This document shows, one piece after another, positions 27,971 through 37,804 of a stretch of 64,000 nucleotides of DNA. Source of the stretch: Phreatobacter oligotrophus. GTDB taxonomy: Bacteria; Pseudomonadota; Alphaproteobacteria; Rhizobiales; Phreatobacteraceae. The notes below the pieces were generated by a model that was not told where the DNA came from, ran no database searches, and was given only the letters and a program-made list of their open reading frames with translations. The stretch is taken from positions 310,001 to 374,000 of the forward strand of contig NZ_PZZL01000002.1 of assembly GCF_003046185.1 (NCBI RefSeq), in the 5' to 3' direction. The translations under genes and the position numbers were made by a program. The first letter of the stretch is position 1. Each line of letters starts with the position of its first letter.

Positions 27971-27991
27971 CCTGTTGCGACACCCACCACC

Positions 27992-28570
27992 ATGACCCAG
28001 TCCCAGTCCGCCTATTTCCTTTCCGACGCCATCCACGCCGAGCGCCGCCACACGCTGGCGGTGCTCGTCGACAACGAGCCGGGGGTTCTTGCCCGCATCG
28101 CCGGCATGTTCTCGGGCCGCGGCTACAACATCGAGAGCCTCACGGTCTCGGAGACGGAGCACGAGAAGCATGTCTCGCGCATCACCATCGTCACCACCGG
28201 CACCGAGAAGGTGATCGAGCAGATCAAGACCCAGCTCGACCGCCTCGTTCCGGTGCACCGCGTGGTGGACCTCACCGTCCAGGGCGAGTCGCTGGAGCGC
28301 GAGCTCTGCCTCGTCAAGGTGCGCGGCAAGGGCGATGCCCGCGTCGAGGCGCTGCGCCTCGCCGGGGCCTTCGGCGCCCATACTCTGGACGCGACGCTCA
28401 ACTCCTTCGTCTTCGAGCTGACCGGGACGACCGAGGAGGTCGAGCGCTTCATTCGCCTGATGGGCGCGGTGGGCCTGGTGGAAGTGTCGCGCACCGGCAT
28501 CGCCGCCATGAGCCGCGGCGCGGAAGGCATGCTCGAAGCGGCCTTGCCGGATGGCGCGCAGGGGCGCTGA
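27992..28570 (+). CDS. ilvN: Acetolactate synthase small (regulatory) subunit
   Basis: 192 residues. The N-terminal ACT domain (HTLAVLVDNEPGVLARIAGM, then GRGYNIESLTVSETE) binds valine for feedback inhibition. The second half (LVKVRGKGDARVEALRLAG... and RFIRLMGAVGLVEVSRTG) is the C-terminal ACT-like domain that activates the catalytic subunit. It is often called ilvH in genomes of this group. It is separated from ilvB by the VapBC pair. Confidence 0.95.
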   Translation: MTQSQSAYFLSDAIHAERRHTLAVLVDNEPGVLARIAGMFSGRGYNIESLTVSETEHEKHVSRITIVTTGTEKVIEQIKTQLDRLVPVHRVVDLTVQGESLERELCLVKVRGKGDARVEALRLAGAFGAHTLDATLNSFVFELTGTTEEVERFIRLMGAVGLVEVSRTGIAAMSRGAEGMLEAALPDGAQGR

Positions 28571-28672
28571 ACTGGGAGCATTGGCAAGCGAAGTGGGAAC
28601 CGGTTCGCGTGAAGCCAATGCGACCCACTGAGACCAACTCCTGTCGTTCGTAGCCGACCCGAAAGCCCAGCC

Positions 28673-29410
28673 ATGCCGACGCATCTGTCCGTCAACGTCA
28701 ACGCCATCGCGCAGCTGCGCAACCGGCGGAACCTGCCCTGGCCGAGCGTGACGGGCCTTGCCCGCATCGCGCTCGAGGCGGGGGCGGCGGGCATCACCGT
28801 GCATCCCAGGCCCGACGAGCGGCACATCCGCCGTCACGACGTCTTCGACCTCGTGGCGCTGCTGCGCGCCGATTTCGCCAAGGCCGAGTTCAACATGGAG
28901 GGCTATCCCGACGAGCGCTTCCTGGCGCTCTGCGAGGAGGCGAAGCCCGACCAGGTGACGCTGGTGCCGGATGATCCGGCGCAGGCGACCTCGGACCATG
29001 GCTGGGACGTCATCACCCATGCCGCCCTGCTGAAGGGCGTGGTGGCGCGGCTCAAGGGCCGCGGCTTCCGCGTCTCGCTCTTCCTCGACGCCGATCCGGC
29101 GCTGGTGTCGGGCGCCAAGGCCACCGGCACCGACCGGATCGAGCTCTATACCGGCCCCTATGGCCATGCCGCCGATGCGGGCGTGCAGGCGGCGGAGCTG
29201 AAGAAGCTGGTCGCGACCACCGAGGCGGCGAGCGCTGCCGGGCTCGGCGTCAATGCCGGCCATGACCTGACGCTGGCCAACCTGCCGCAGCTCATCGCCG
29301 CGGCCCCGGCCATCGCCGAGGTGTCGATCGGCCATGCGCTCACCGCCGATGCGCTGACCTATGGCATGGCCGAGACGGTCCGGCTCTACGCCAAGGCCTG
29401 CGGCGCCTGA
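28673..29410 (+). CDS. pdxJ: Pyridoxine 5'-phosphate synthase
   Basis: Condenses 1-deoxyxylulose 5-phosphate with 3-amino-2-oxopropyl phosphate to form pyridoxine 5'-phosphate in the DXP-dependent vitamin B6 route. 245 residues of a TIM barrel: [16 protein letters not shown] at the N terminus, [17 protein letters not shown] (conserved His and Arg), ELYTGPYG and [15 protein letters not shown]. The length matches the family. pdxY, for B6 salvage, lies 4 kb downstream. It is the only gene between ilvN and the MazEF-like pair. Confidence 0.95.
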   Translation: MPTHLSVNVNAIAQLRNRRNLPWPSVTGLARIALEAGAAGITVHPRPDERHIRRHDVFDLVALLRADFAKAEFNMEGYPDERFLALCEEAKPDQVTLVPDDPAQATSDHGWDVITHAALLKGVVARLKGRGFRVSLFLDADPALVSGAKATGTDRIELYTGPYGHAADAGVQAAELKKLVATTEAASAAGLGVNAGHDLTLANLPQLIAAAPAIAEVSIGHALTADALTYGMAETVRLYAKACGA

Positions 29411-29464
29411 CGGACGACACCCCCGCACGCTGACCGCGTCCGCGTTTACGCCTCGCGACGCTTG

Positions 29465-29483
29465 GGATATCCGTCGGATATCC
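29465..29483 (+). promoter_or_regulatory. Twin GGATATCC palindromes, candidate operator of the MazEF-like pair
   Basis: Two identical 8-bp palindromes (29465-29472 and 29476-29483) are spaced 11 bases centre to centre, one helical turn. They lie 25 bases upstream of the antitoxin start. AbrB/MazE-type antitoxins bind such sites to repress their own operon. Assignment is by position and symmetry only. Confidence 0.5.
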
Positions 29484-29507
29484 GGGGCTGGCGATGGAGA
29501 TCTGACC

Positions 29508-29780
29508 GTGCGCGCCAAATCCGCTCAATGGGGCAACAGCATTGCCGTCCGCGTGCCGCGCTCCGTGGCCGAGACCATCGACCTGAAGCCCGGCGAGGAC
29601 CTGGAGATTGTCGCGGTGCCGGGCGGGCTGAACAGCCGCCGGCCGAAAGCGCCCCGCTACCCCTCCATGAGCCTTGCCGACATGGTGGCGGAGATGGACC
29701 GCCTCGGTCCGGACGGGCGGCCGGAGGTCGCCGACTGGGGACCGGATCGCGGAGACGAGATCGTCGATGACAGCCGATGA
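29508..29780 (+). CDS. AbrB/MazE-like antitoxin
   Basis: 90 residues from a GTG start preceded by GGAGA. The N terminus (SAQWGNSIAVRVPRSVAETI, then LKPGEDLEIVAVPGG) is the MazE-type swapped-hairpin DNA-binding domain. The acidic C terminus (DMVAEMDRLGPDGRPEVADW) is the likely toxin-binding tail. Its stop overlaps the MazF-like start by 14 bases, so the two are translationally coupled. Confidence 0.87.
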   Translation: MRAKSAQWGNSIAVRVPRSVAETIDLKPGEDLEIVAVPGGLNSRRPKAPRYPSMSLADMVAEMDRLGPDGRPEVADWGPDRGDEIVDDSR

Positions 29781-30135
29781 CGGGCGTCCGCTGATCCACG
29801 CCGGTGATGTCTACTGGGTCGATTTCGATCCGATGAAGGGCAGCGAACAGGCTGGGGCCCGCCCCGCCCTGGTCATATCCGATGTCGCGTACAATCGGCG
29901 CTCCGATCTGGTGATCGTGTGCCCGATCACGCGCAACACGCGGCCATGGCCGACCAAGATCGTCATGGTGGATGAGCCCGATATCGAAGGGGCCGTCCTG
30001 GTCGACCAGGTTCGCAGCCTCCATCGTGCATCGCGCGGCTTCCGCTTCGCAGGGCGTGTCTCACCGGAACTCCTGTCCGCTGTCCGGGCCAAGCTTTTTG
30101 AAATCATCGGCCCAGGCTCAAAGGGTGCCGAATGA
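29767..30135 (+). CDS. mazF: MazF/PemK-like endoribonuclease toxin
   Basis: 122 residues with the MazF fold signatures GDVYWVDFDPMKGSEQAGARP and ALVISDVAYNRRSDLVIVCPIT, the Arg/Ser pair in VLVDQVRSLH and the C-terminal LLSAVRAKLFEIIG. MazF toxins cut single-stranded RNA at short motifs. The overlapping upstream gene is the antidote. The start at ATG 29767 is set by the overlap and the family N terminus. Confidence 0.92.
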   Translation: MTADDGRPLIHAGDVYWVDFDPMKGSEQAGARPALVISDVAYNRRSDLVIVCPITRNTRPWPTKIVMVDEPDIEGAVLVDQVRSLHRASRGFRFAGRVSPELLSAVRAKLFEIIGPGSKGAE

Positions 30136-30233
30136 CCGGCGACCGCGGGATCCCGCGCCACTGAGCCGCCCCACCTTGAGGCATTGACCTCAGGCGACTT
30201 GCGCCGATGATCCCGCTGCGCTAGATCACCGAA

Positions 30234-30251
30234 CCGTAACGTACGGTACGG
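30234..30251. promoter_or_regulatory. CGTA-rich partial palindrome upstream of the TetR-type gene
   Basis: CCGTAACGTACGGTACGG contains a perfect CGTACG core and repeated CGTA/TACG half-sites, 26 bases upstream of the regulator's ATG. It may be an operator for autoregulation; the symmetry is imperfect. Confidence 0.4.
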
Positions 30252-30276
30252 CTCATCCGATCCTCCTTCGCGTCTC

Positions 30277-32172
<1,896 letters not shown>

Positions 32173-32232
32173 GGCGATTGCCGGCGCTACGGCATGCCGC
32201 AAAACGACATCCGCATCGTCAACGGTATTCCG

Positions 32233-32263
32233 GGAGGGCAATTTCATTGCCCTCCTGTTTTTT
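32233..32263 (+). terminator. Rho-independent terminator downstream of the ilvC duplication
   Basis: A 10-bp stem (GGAGGGCAAT / ATTGCCCTCC) with a 3-base loop, followed after TG by TTTTTT. This is the strongest terminator in the gap and the probable true end of the ilvC transcript. Confidence 0.9.
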
Positions 32264-32420
32264 ATGCAGAATTTGGCTGGTACCCCTATGACGATACCTT
32301 GCCTTGTCTCGCTCGTTCATGATCCATTCGGGCCAACTGTCGTAAGAATCAGCCAGCCTACCGAATGGGCAGGCTCCGGCCCGATCAGTTGCCGGCAAAG
32401 GGAGTCGCAGCGGAAAGCTC

Positions 32421-32855
32421 ATGGCGCAGCCCAGCCTCCGGGTCATCGCGGGAACCAGCCTTCTCAAGGAAAGGCTGAGCGAGCTCTACGCGGCGCGCCG
32501 TCGTGGAGATGCTGACACGTTCGCGGCCGCCTTCGCGGAAGATGGCGTGTTCCGGATCCAGGCCGACAGCCGGCTGGTGCCCGAAGCCGGGCCCTATCGG
32601 GGGCGGCCAGCCATCATGAGGGGATTCCGCGACCTGGTGAAACGCTATGAGTTCGTCGATGCGCTCATGGTGGAAATCATCGCGGATGTGGATGTGGCCG
32701 TCGTTCGCCGGCACCTGACGCTGCGCAGCACCACCACGGGAGCCATCGGCGATTTCGACATCGCGGATTTCGTACAGTTCCGCAGCGGAGAGATCATCGA
32801 ACTCGACCAGTACATGGATACCGCATCCCTTGCTGTTCTCGCGGGGCGGATCTGA
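32421..32855 (+). CDS. SnoaL/NTF2-like protein (first of a pair)
   Basis: 144 residues with the cone-shaped NTF2-like fold pattern: LKERLSELYAARRRGDADTFAAAFAEDGVF, then RPAIMRGFRDLVKRYEF, a strand-rich middle and QFRSGEIIELDQYMD. Members are small-molecule isomerases, hydrolases or scaffolds; no catalytic set can be named here. The next gene, 4 bases downstream, has the same fold, so the two may form a heteromer. Confidence 0.8.
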   Translation: MAQPSLRVIAGTSLLKERLSELYAARRRGDADTFAAAFAEDGVFRIQADSRLVPEAGPYRGRPAIMRGFRDLVKRYEFVDALMVEIIADVDVAVVRRHLTLRSTTTGAIGDFDIADFVQFRSGEIIELDQYMDTASLAVLAGRI

Positions 32856-32859
32856 CGCG

Positions 32860-33309
32860 ATGGCGGATACCCGCACGGCCCATTTGCGCAGCCAGCGGCA
32901 GAAGGCCATTCACGAGGCCATCGATGCGCTCTATGCCGCCCGCACCAGCGGCGACAGCCAGGAATTCGTCAGCTATTTCGCCCCCGACGCCCGCCTGGTG
33001 ATCGTCGGCAATCCCGCCCTGAGCCCGGGCTCCGGCATGCGGATGGGGCGCGAGGGCATCGCCCGCCACATCGACATGCTGCACGAGATCAACGACTACC
33101 TCGGCTATTCGATCGACCATGTGGTGATCGACGGCGACCACGTCGTGGTGCGCTGGACCGCCGAGGTACGTTTCCTCGACAGTGGGCGCACCGGCTCCTT
33201 CCAGGTGCTCGACCACCTGCGGATCAAGGACGGCATGATCGTCGAGATGACCCATTTCTACGACACGGGTGGCATGGGCATCATGCGCGGGCGCATTCCG
33301 ATCGCCTGA
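32860..33309 (+). CDS. SnoaL/NTF2-like protein (second of a pair)
   Basis: 149 residues sharing fold and layout with its upstream neighbour (IHEAIDALYAARTSGDSQEF, then MGREGIARHIDMLHEIND and IKDGMIVEMTHFYDTGGMG). The start at ATG 32860 follows the upstream stop by 4 bases, so the two are probably co-translated. The sequences have diverged clearly, pointing to an old duplication. Function is unknown. Confidence 0.82.
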   Translation: MADTRTAHLRSQRQKAIHEAIDALYAARTSGDSQEFVSYFAPDARLVIVGNPALSPGSGMRMGREGIARHIDMLHEINDYLGYSIDHVVIDGDHVVVRWTAEVRFLDSGRTGSFQVLDHLRIKDGMIVEMTHFYDTGGMGIMRGRIPIA

Positions 33310-33406
33310 GGCAAGGCCCCGCCGCCGCGGCTGATGGCTGAGTTCACCGATCGGAATTGGTGCGACCGCCTCCCCCTCCGCTAGGCTCCCGCCACGGAGT
33401 GCAGCC

Positions 33407-34258
33407 ATGAACGTCCTGTCGATCCAGTCCTGGGTGTCCTACGGCCATGTGGGCAATGCCTCGGCCGTCTTCCCGATGCAGCGGCTTGGCCACGAGGTCT
33501 GGGCCATCCACACCGTGCAGTTCTCCAATCACACGGGCTACGGCGCCTGGAAGGGCCGCGTCTATGACGGGCCGATGATCGAGGAGCTGGTGGAGGGTAT
33601 GGCCGATCGGGGCGTGCTCGGCCGCTGCGACGGCGTCCTCTCCGGCTATATGGGCTCGCCCGACATCGGCACGGCCATCCTGCAGGCGGTGAGCCGGGTG
33701 CGCGCGGCGAACGGCGCGGCGCTCTATTGCTGCGACCCCGTCATCGGCGATGTCGGCCGCGGCATCTTCGTGCGGCCCGGCATCCCGGAGTTCATGCGCG
33801 ACCAGGCCGTGCCGGCGGCGGACATCATCACGCCCAACCAGTTCGAGCTCGAATATCTCTCCGGCCGCACCGTCACGACGCTGGCCGATGCCATCGCGGC
33901 GGTCGAGGCGGTCAGGGCGCGCGGGCCGAAGACGGTGATGGTGACGAGCCTCGTCACCGAGGACACGCCGGCGGATTGCCTCGATCTGCTCGCCTGCGGG
34001 CCCAAGGGCCGCTTCCGGCTGCGCACGCCGAAGCTTTCGGTGTCGGTCAATGGCGCCGGCGATGCCATCGCCGCCCTGTTCTTCGTCCATGCGGCGGCGA
34101 GCGGCGACGAGGCCTTCGCTCTGTCGCGCGCCGCATCCTCGGTCTTCGGCCTGCTGCGCCGGACCGAGGAGGCAGGTTCGCGGGAGATCCTCACGGTCGC
34201 GGCGCAGGACGAGTTCGTGACCCCGAGCCGCATCTTCACCCCCGAAGCCATCGCCTGA
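33407..34258 (+). CDS. pdxY: Pyridoxal kinase
   Basis: Phosphorylates pyridoxal with ATP in vitamin B6 salvage. 283 residues of the ribokinase-like fold: MNVLSIQSWVSYGHVGNASAVFP at the start, YCCDPVIGDVGRGIFV, the ATP/anion-hole Asp in SVNGAGDAIAALFFVH, and TPNQFELEYLSGR. It is followed 8 bases later by the PhzF-like gene and probably forms an operon with it. pdxJ upstream supplies the de novo route. Confidence 0.93.
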   Translation: MNVLSIQSWVSYGHVGNASAVFPMQRLGHEVWAIHTVQFSNHTGYGAWKGRVYDGPMIEELVEGMADRGVLGRCDGVLSGYMGSPDIGTAILQAVSRVRAANGAALYCCDPVIGDVGRGIFVRPGIPEFMRDQAVPAADIITPNQFELEYLSGRTVTTLADAIAAVEAVRARGPKTVMVTSLVTEDTPADCLDLLACGPKGRFRLRTPKLSVSVNGAGDAIAALFFVHAAASGDEAFALSRAASSVFGLLRRTEEAGSREILTVAAQDEFVTPSRIFTPEAIA

Positions 34259-34266
34259 GGCCCGCC

Positions 34267-35181
34267 ATGCCCGCCCGTCCGATCCACACGCTGGACGTCT
34301 TCACCCACGAGACCCTGTCCGGCAATCCGCTGGCCGTGGTCCATGACGCGACCGGCCTCGACACGGCGGCCATGCAGCGCATCGCCGGCGAGTTCAACCT
34401 GTCGGAGACGGTCTTCGTCCTGCCGGAGACGGCGGCCGGCCACCGCGCCGACATCCGCATCTTCACGCCGGGATCGGAACTGCCCTTTGCCGGCCATCCG
34501 ACGGTGGGAACGGCGGTGCTGCTCGCCTCGCTCGACGGCCTCGCGCCGGGGGCGGAGACCGCCTTCACCCTCGGCGAGAAGGCAGGACCCGTGCCCTGCC
34601 GCGTCCGCCGCGACACGGATGGGCGCTACACCGCGACCTTCATCGCCCCCCGCAAGCCCAAGGACCTCGGGCCGGCGCCCGACCCGGCCCAGCTCGCCGG
34701 CGTCCTCGGCCTTGAGGTGCGCGACATCGGCTTCGACCGGCACCGCCCGAGCCGCTACGGCGCGCCGGTGTCCTTCTGCTACGTGCCGGTAAAGACGCGC
34801 GAGGCGATGGACCGCATCCGGGTCGACACGCGCTGGTTCGCTGAGACCTTCGCCGCCATCGGCGACGACCATCCCGCGATCTTCGCCTATACGCGGGAGA
34901 CGGTGGAGCCCTCGGCTGGCTTCCACGCGCGGATGTTCGCCCCCGGCCTCGGCATTGCCGAGGACCCGGCGACGGGTTCGGCGGCGGCCGGGTTCTCCGG
35001 CGTGCTGGCGGCTTTCGAGGGGCTCGTCGACGGCCAGCACGGGCTCGTCATCGAACAGGGCTTCGCCATGGGGCGGCCGAGCCGCATCCATCTCGGCGTG
35101 ACGCTGACTGGCGGCGCGGTCGAGCAGATCACCATTGGCGGCGGCGCGGTCATCGTCACCGAAGGCCGGCTGTTCCTCTGA
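34267..35181 (+). CDS. PhzF-family isomerase/epimerase-like protein
   Basis: 304 residues of the diaminopimelate-epimerase-like fold. The N terminus shows LDVFTHETLSGNPLAVVHDA and FNLSETVFVL with the catalytic Glu in the SET segment; later LPFAGHPTVGTAVLL and the C-terminal AEDPATGSAAAGFSG match PhzF proteins. PhzF makes phenazines only in a dedicated cluster, absent here, so this is likely one of the many housekeeping homologues of unknown substrate. ATG 34267 is 8 bases after pdxY. Confidence 0.87.
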   Translation: MPARPIHTLDVFTHETLSGNPLAVVHDATGLDTAAMQRIAGEFNLSETVFVLPETAAGHRADIRIFTPGSELPFAGHPTVGTAVLLASLDGLAPGAETAFTLGEKAGPVPCRVRRDTDGRYTATFIAPRKPKDLGPAPDPAQLAGVLGLEVRDIGFDRHRPSRYGAPVSFCYVPVKTREAMDRIRVDTRWFAETFAAIGDDHPAIFAYTRETVEPSAGFHARMFAPGLGIAEDPATGSAAAGFSGVLAAFEGLVDGQHGLVIEQGFAMGRPSRIHLGVTLTGGAVEQITIGGGAVIVTEGRLFL

Positions 35182-35195
35182 GCCACCAACGAAAA

Positions 35196-35220
35196 GACCC
35201 GCCGGCGGAACCGGCGGGTC
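35196..35220. terminator. Bidirectional terminator between convergent genes
   Basis: A 10-bp perfect stem GACCCGCCGG / CCGGCGGGTC with a 5-base loop. On the minus strand it is followed by TTTTC, so it best terminates the small lipoprotein gene at 35246-35512. Confidence 0.8.
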
Positions 35221-35245
35221 GATGTCGAATTCAGATTGGATCGCC

Positions 35246-35512
35246 TCAGCGATAGACGCGGCAGACGCGCTCGCCGTAGCGGTTGACCCAGCAGCGACGG
35301 CGCGGCGTGGTCTCGGCGCCGATCACGGCGCCCGCGACACCACCGATGGCCGCGCCGGCAAGCGCACCACCGCCCGTGCCGGTGGCGAGGCCACCGATCA
35401 GCGCGCCGGCGCCAGCGCCGATCGCGCCACCCGCAGCAGCGCGTTCCTCGCGCGGGGTGCAGGCGCCGATCATCAGGGCGGCAACGCCCACCAGAGCCAG
35501 TTTCTTCATCAT
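35246..35512 (-). CDS. Small glycine-zipper lipoprotein (17-kDa-antigen/SlyB-like)
   Basis: 88 residues. Signal peptide with lipobox IGAC (Cys18), then a long Gly/Ala zipper of GxxxG type (GGAIGAGAGALIGGLATG... and AGAAIGGVAGAVIGAE), then a short Arg-rich tail with two Cys (CWVNRYGERVC). It is likely anchored in the outer membrane, where glycine zippers pack against or span the bilayer. AGGAGGG precedes the start. Related proteins (SlyB, OmlA-like) support envelope integrity; the exact role here is unknown. Confidence 0.83.
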   Translation of the reverse strand: MMKKLALVGVAALMIGACTPREERAAAGGAIGAGAGALIGGLATGTGGGALAGAAIGGVAGAVIGAETTPRRRCWVNRYGERVCRVYR

Positions 35513-35692
35513 CACAATTCCCTCCTGAAGGCCCCCGACCCGGTATGGACCATAGGTGACACTCGTGCGATTTGCCAAGCCGAGGCTGTACCAGTCTTAA
35601 GGCCGGGTCAACGTCGAGGACATGACACGGTGGTATCGGACCCCGAGGGGCAGCGATCCCGAGCAAGACAACCGCGCGAGGACAACGCCTTG

Positions 35693-36406
35693 ATGCCGTA
35701 CCGGTTCCGCCACATCCGCCATGTCGAAGCCACGATCGCGGCGCGGCCCTGGCCCTATGCGGAAGCGCAGGCGGCGGCGATCCGTGCCGCCTGGGCCGAG
35801 GCCAAGGCGGCGACCCCGGCGCTGTTCGACGGCGAGGTGCTGCTCATCGCCGAGCGGACGATCACGGATGACCGGTTCCAGGCGGTCTACCGGCCGGTGC
35901 GCTACTCGCAATTCCTCCACTACATGCGCCATGGCGCCGCCGATGGCGACACGCGCAACGGCTTTGCCCTCGCCGGGCTCACCAGCGCCGAGGGCGCGCT
36001 GATGATGGGCGTCATGGGCGGCCACACCGCCAATGCCGGCAAGATCTATTTCCCCGGCGGGACGCCCGACATGTCCGACGTGGTGGACGGCCGGCTCGAC
36101 CTCGAGGGCAGCGCGCGGCGGGAACTGGAGGAGGAGACCGGCCTGTCACCGCAGGAGGTCAGCGCCGAGCCCGGATTCTGGCTGACCGAGGACGACAAGC
36201 GCACCGCTTTCATCAAGGTGATGCGCTCGCTCCTGCCGGCCGAGGCGCTCCGGGCGCGGATCCTCGACGCGCTGGCGCGCCAGGACGAGCCCGAGCTCGC
36301 CGACATCCACATCGTCCGCGGCCCGGCCGATCTCCTGCCCGGGCGGATGCCGGCCTTTCAGCTCGCCTATGCCGAGTGGTGGCTCGCCGGCGGGGCGGCG
36401 CGCTAG
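35693..36406 (+). CDS. Nudix hydrolase
   Basis: 237 residues with the Nudix box visible as GSARRELEEETGLS (about residues 143-156) after GKIYFPGGTPDMSDVVDG; the catalytic Glu residues are in RELEEE. The N-terminal part (RHIRHVEATIAARPWPYAEAQ) has no known domain. Longer in-frame extension upstream is possible but covers the divergent lipoprotein promoter. Nudix enzymes cleave nucleoside diphosphates linked to another group; the substrate is unknown. Its stop shares a CTAG palindrome with the convergent kinase gene. Confidence 0.87.
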   Translation: MPYRFRHIRHVEATIAARPWPYAEAQAAAIRAAWAEAKAATPALFDGEVLLIAERTITDDRFQAVYRPVRYSQFLHYMRHGAADGDTRNGFALAGLTSAEGALMMGVMGGHTANAGKIYFPGGTPDMSDVVDGRLDLEGSARRELEEETGLSPQEVSAEPGFWLTEDDKRTAFIKVMRSLLPAEALRARILDALARQDEPELADIHIVRGPADLLPGRMPAFQLAYAEWWLAGGAAR

Positions 36407-37797
36407 GCCGCGGCCCGCACCACCGTGACCGTGCAGGGCGCCTCGGCCGCCACCTGCGCCGAGACGCTGCCGAGATAGCGGCGGGTGCTGGACTGGCCGC
36501 GCGCGCCCATGACGACCTGGTCGACACCGTTCTCGCGGGCATGGGCGACGATGGCGTCCGCCGGGTCGGTGCTCTCCAGCACGTGGTAGGTCAGGCGCTC
36601 CGCCGGAAGCCCCAGTGGCTCGGCCCAGGCGCGCAGCTGCACGAGCCGGGCGACATGCAGCGCCCTGCCCTCGCCATCCGTGGTCTCGTCGATGCCGAGG
36701 CGCTTCAGCTTGAGAACGTTGACGCAGGCGAGCCGGGCGCCCGGCAGCAGCGTCAGCATCCGCCCCGCCATGACGCGGACGGCATCGGCGACGGCGCAAT
36801 AATCCGCCGACAGGTCGACGGCGACGAGGATGATGGGGGCGGCCGCCCTCTGCACCTCCAGCGGCGGCGGGGCGGGTCGCTCGGCGCCGGCCGCGCGCAG
36901 CCAGCGGCGAAGGCGGGTGAGCCGCCCATCGCGCGCCGTACGGCCGGCGGCGGCGGTGATCCGCACCTCGTCGGGATGGCCGAGGTCATAGGCGAGCTGC
37001 GCCGCGGTCGGATAGCGGTCGGCGGGATCGACGGCGAGGCAGCGCAGGATGATCTCCTGCAGCCAGGGCGGACAATCCGGGCGCAGCACCCGCGGCGGCG
37101 GCGGGTCCCACCACAGGCGCTTGCGCATGCCGCGCGCGCCCTTCGGATCACCGAAGGGCTGGCGGCCCGTGGTCATCTCGTAGAGCACGCAGCCCAGCGC
37201 GAAGATGTCGGAGCGCGGGTCGTCGCGGGCGCGCAGCACCTGTTCCGGCGCCATGTAGGGCGCCGTTCCGATGGGCAGGCGGAACTCCTCGGCGAGCAGA
37301 TCCGGCAGGTGGCGATGGCGGGCAAGGCCGTAATCCACCAGCACGGCGGTGCCATCGGCACGGAACAGGATGTTGGCCGGCTTCACGTCGAGATGCAGCA
37401 CGTTCTGGCGGTGCAGGTCGGCGATGGCGCGGGCGATGGCGAGGCCGAGCCGCGCCACCTCCGCCGCCGGGAACGGCGCCTCGCCCATGCGCTCGAAGAG
37501 CGAGCGGCCGATGATGCGCTCCATGACGACATGGGGCTGGTGGGCGAAATCGCCGGCGGCGACGAAGCGCGGCACGTGCGGGCCCGCGAGCCGCGGCAGG
37601 ATCATCTGCTCCATCTCGAAGCCGACGATCATGGTGGGATCGTCACCGTCGAGGATGAGCGGGATCTTCATGACCAGCGGGCCGGGATGGTCGGGATGGG
37701 TGACCTCCCAGATCTGCGCCATGCCGCCGAGCTTGATCGGCACGACCAGCGTGAAGCCGTCGAGGACGAGGCCGTTATGGATGCGTGGTGGCCGCAT
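36403..37797 (-). CDS. Serine/threonine protein kinase fused to a universal stress protein domain
   Basis: 464 residues. N-terminal Hanks-type kinase (about 12-275): glycine loop KLGGMAQIWEV, Lys44 (VMKIP), catalytic Asp137 in LHLDVKPANILF, metal Asp155 in VDYGLARH (DYG instead of DFG), then GTAPYMAPEQVL and SDIFALGCVLYEM. The C-terminal USP domain (about 315-464) has the nucleotide-binding GARGQSSTRRYLGSVS. There is no membrane helix, so it is probably cytosolic. It starts 7 bases after the stop of a metallophosphoesterase gene, which may be the opposing phosphatase. The fusion suggests that nucleotide or stress sensing controls kinase output. Confidence 0.93.
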   Translation of the reverse strand: MRPPRIHNGLVLDGFTLVVPIKLGGMAQIWEVTHPDHPGPLVMKIPLILDGDDPTMIVGFEMEQMILPRLAGPHVPRFVAAGDFAHQPHVVMERIIGRSLFERMGEAPFPAAEVARLGLAIARAIADLHRQNVLHLDVKPANILFRADGTAVLVDYGLARHRHLPDLLAEEFRLPIGTAPYMAPEQVLRARDDPRSDIFALGCVLYEMTTGRQPFGDPKGARGMRKRLWWDPPPPRVLRPDCPPWLQEIILRCLAVDPADRYPTAAQLAYDLGHPDEVRITAAAGRTARDGRLTRLRRWLRAAGAERPAPPPLEVQRAAAPIILVAVDLSADYCAVADAVRVMAGRMLTLLPGARLACVNVLKLKRLGIDETTDGEGRALHVARLVQLRAWAEPLGLPAERLTYHVLESTDPADAIVAHARENGVDQVVMGARGQSSTRRYLGSVSAQVAAEAPCTVTVVRAAA

Positions 37798-37804
37798 GGC
37801 GGCA

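Noticed and set aside
34267-35181. Phenazine biosynthesis from the PhzF-like gene
   Set aside because: No other phz genes are present; isolated PhzF homologues are widespread and not linked to phenazines.
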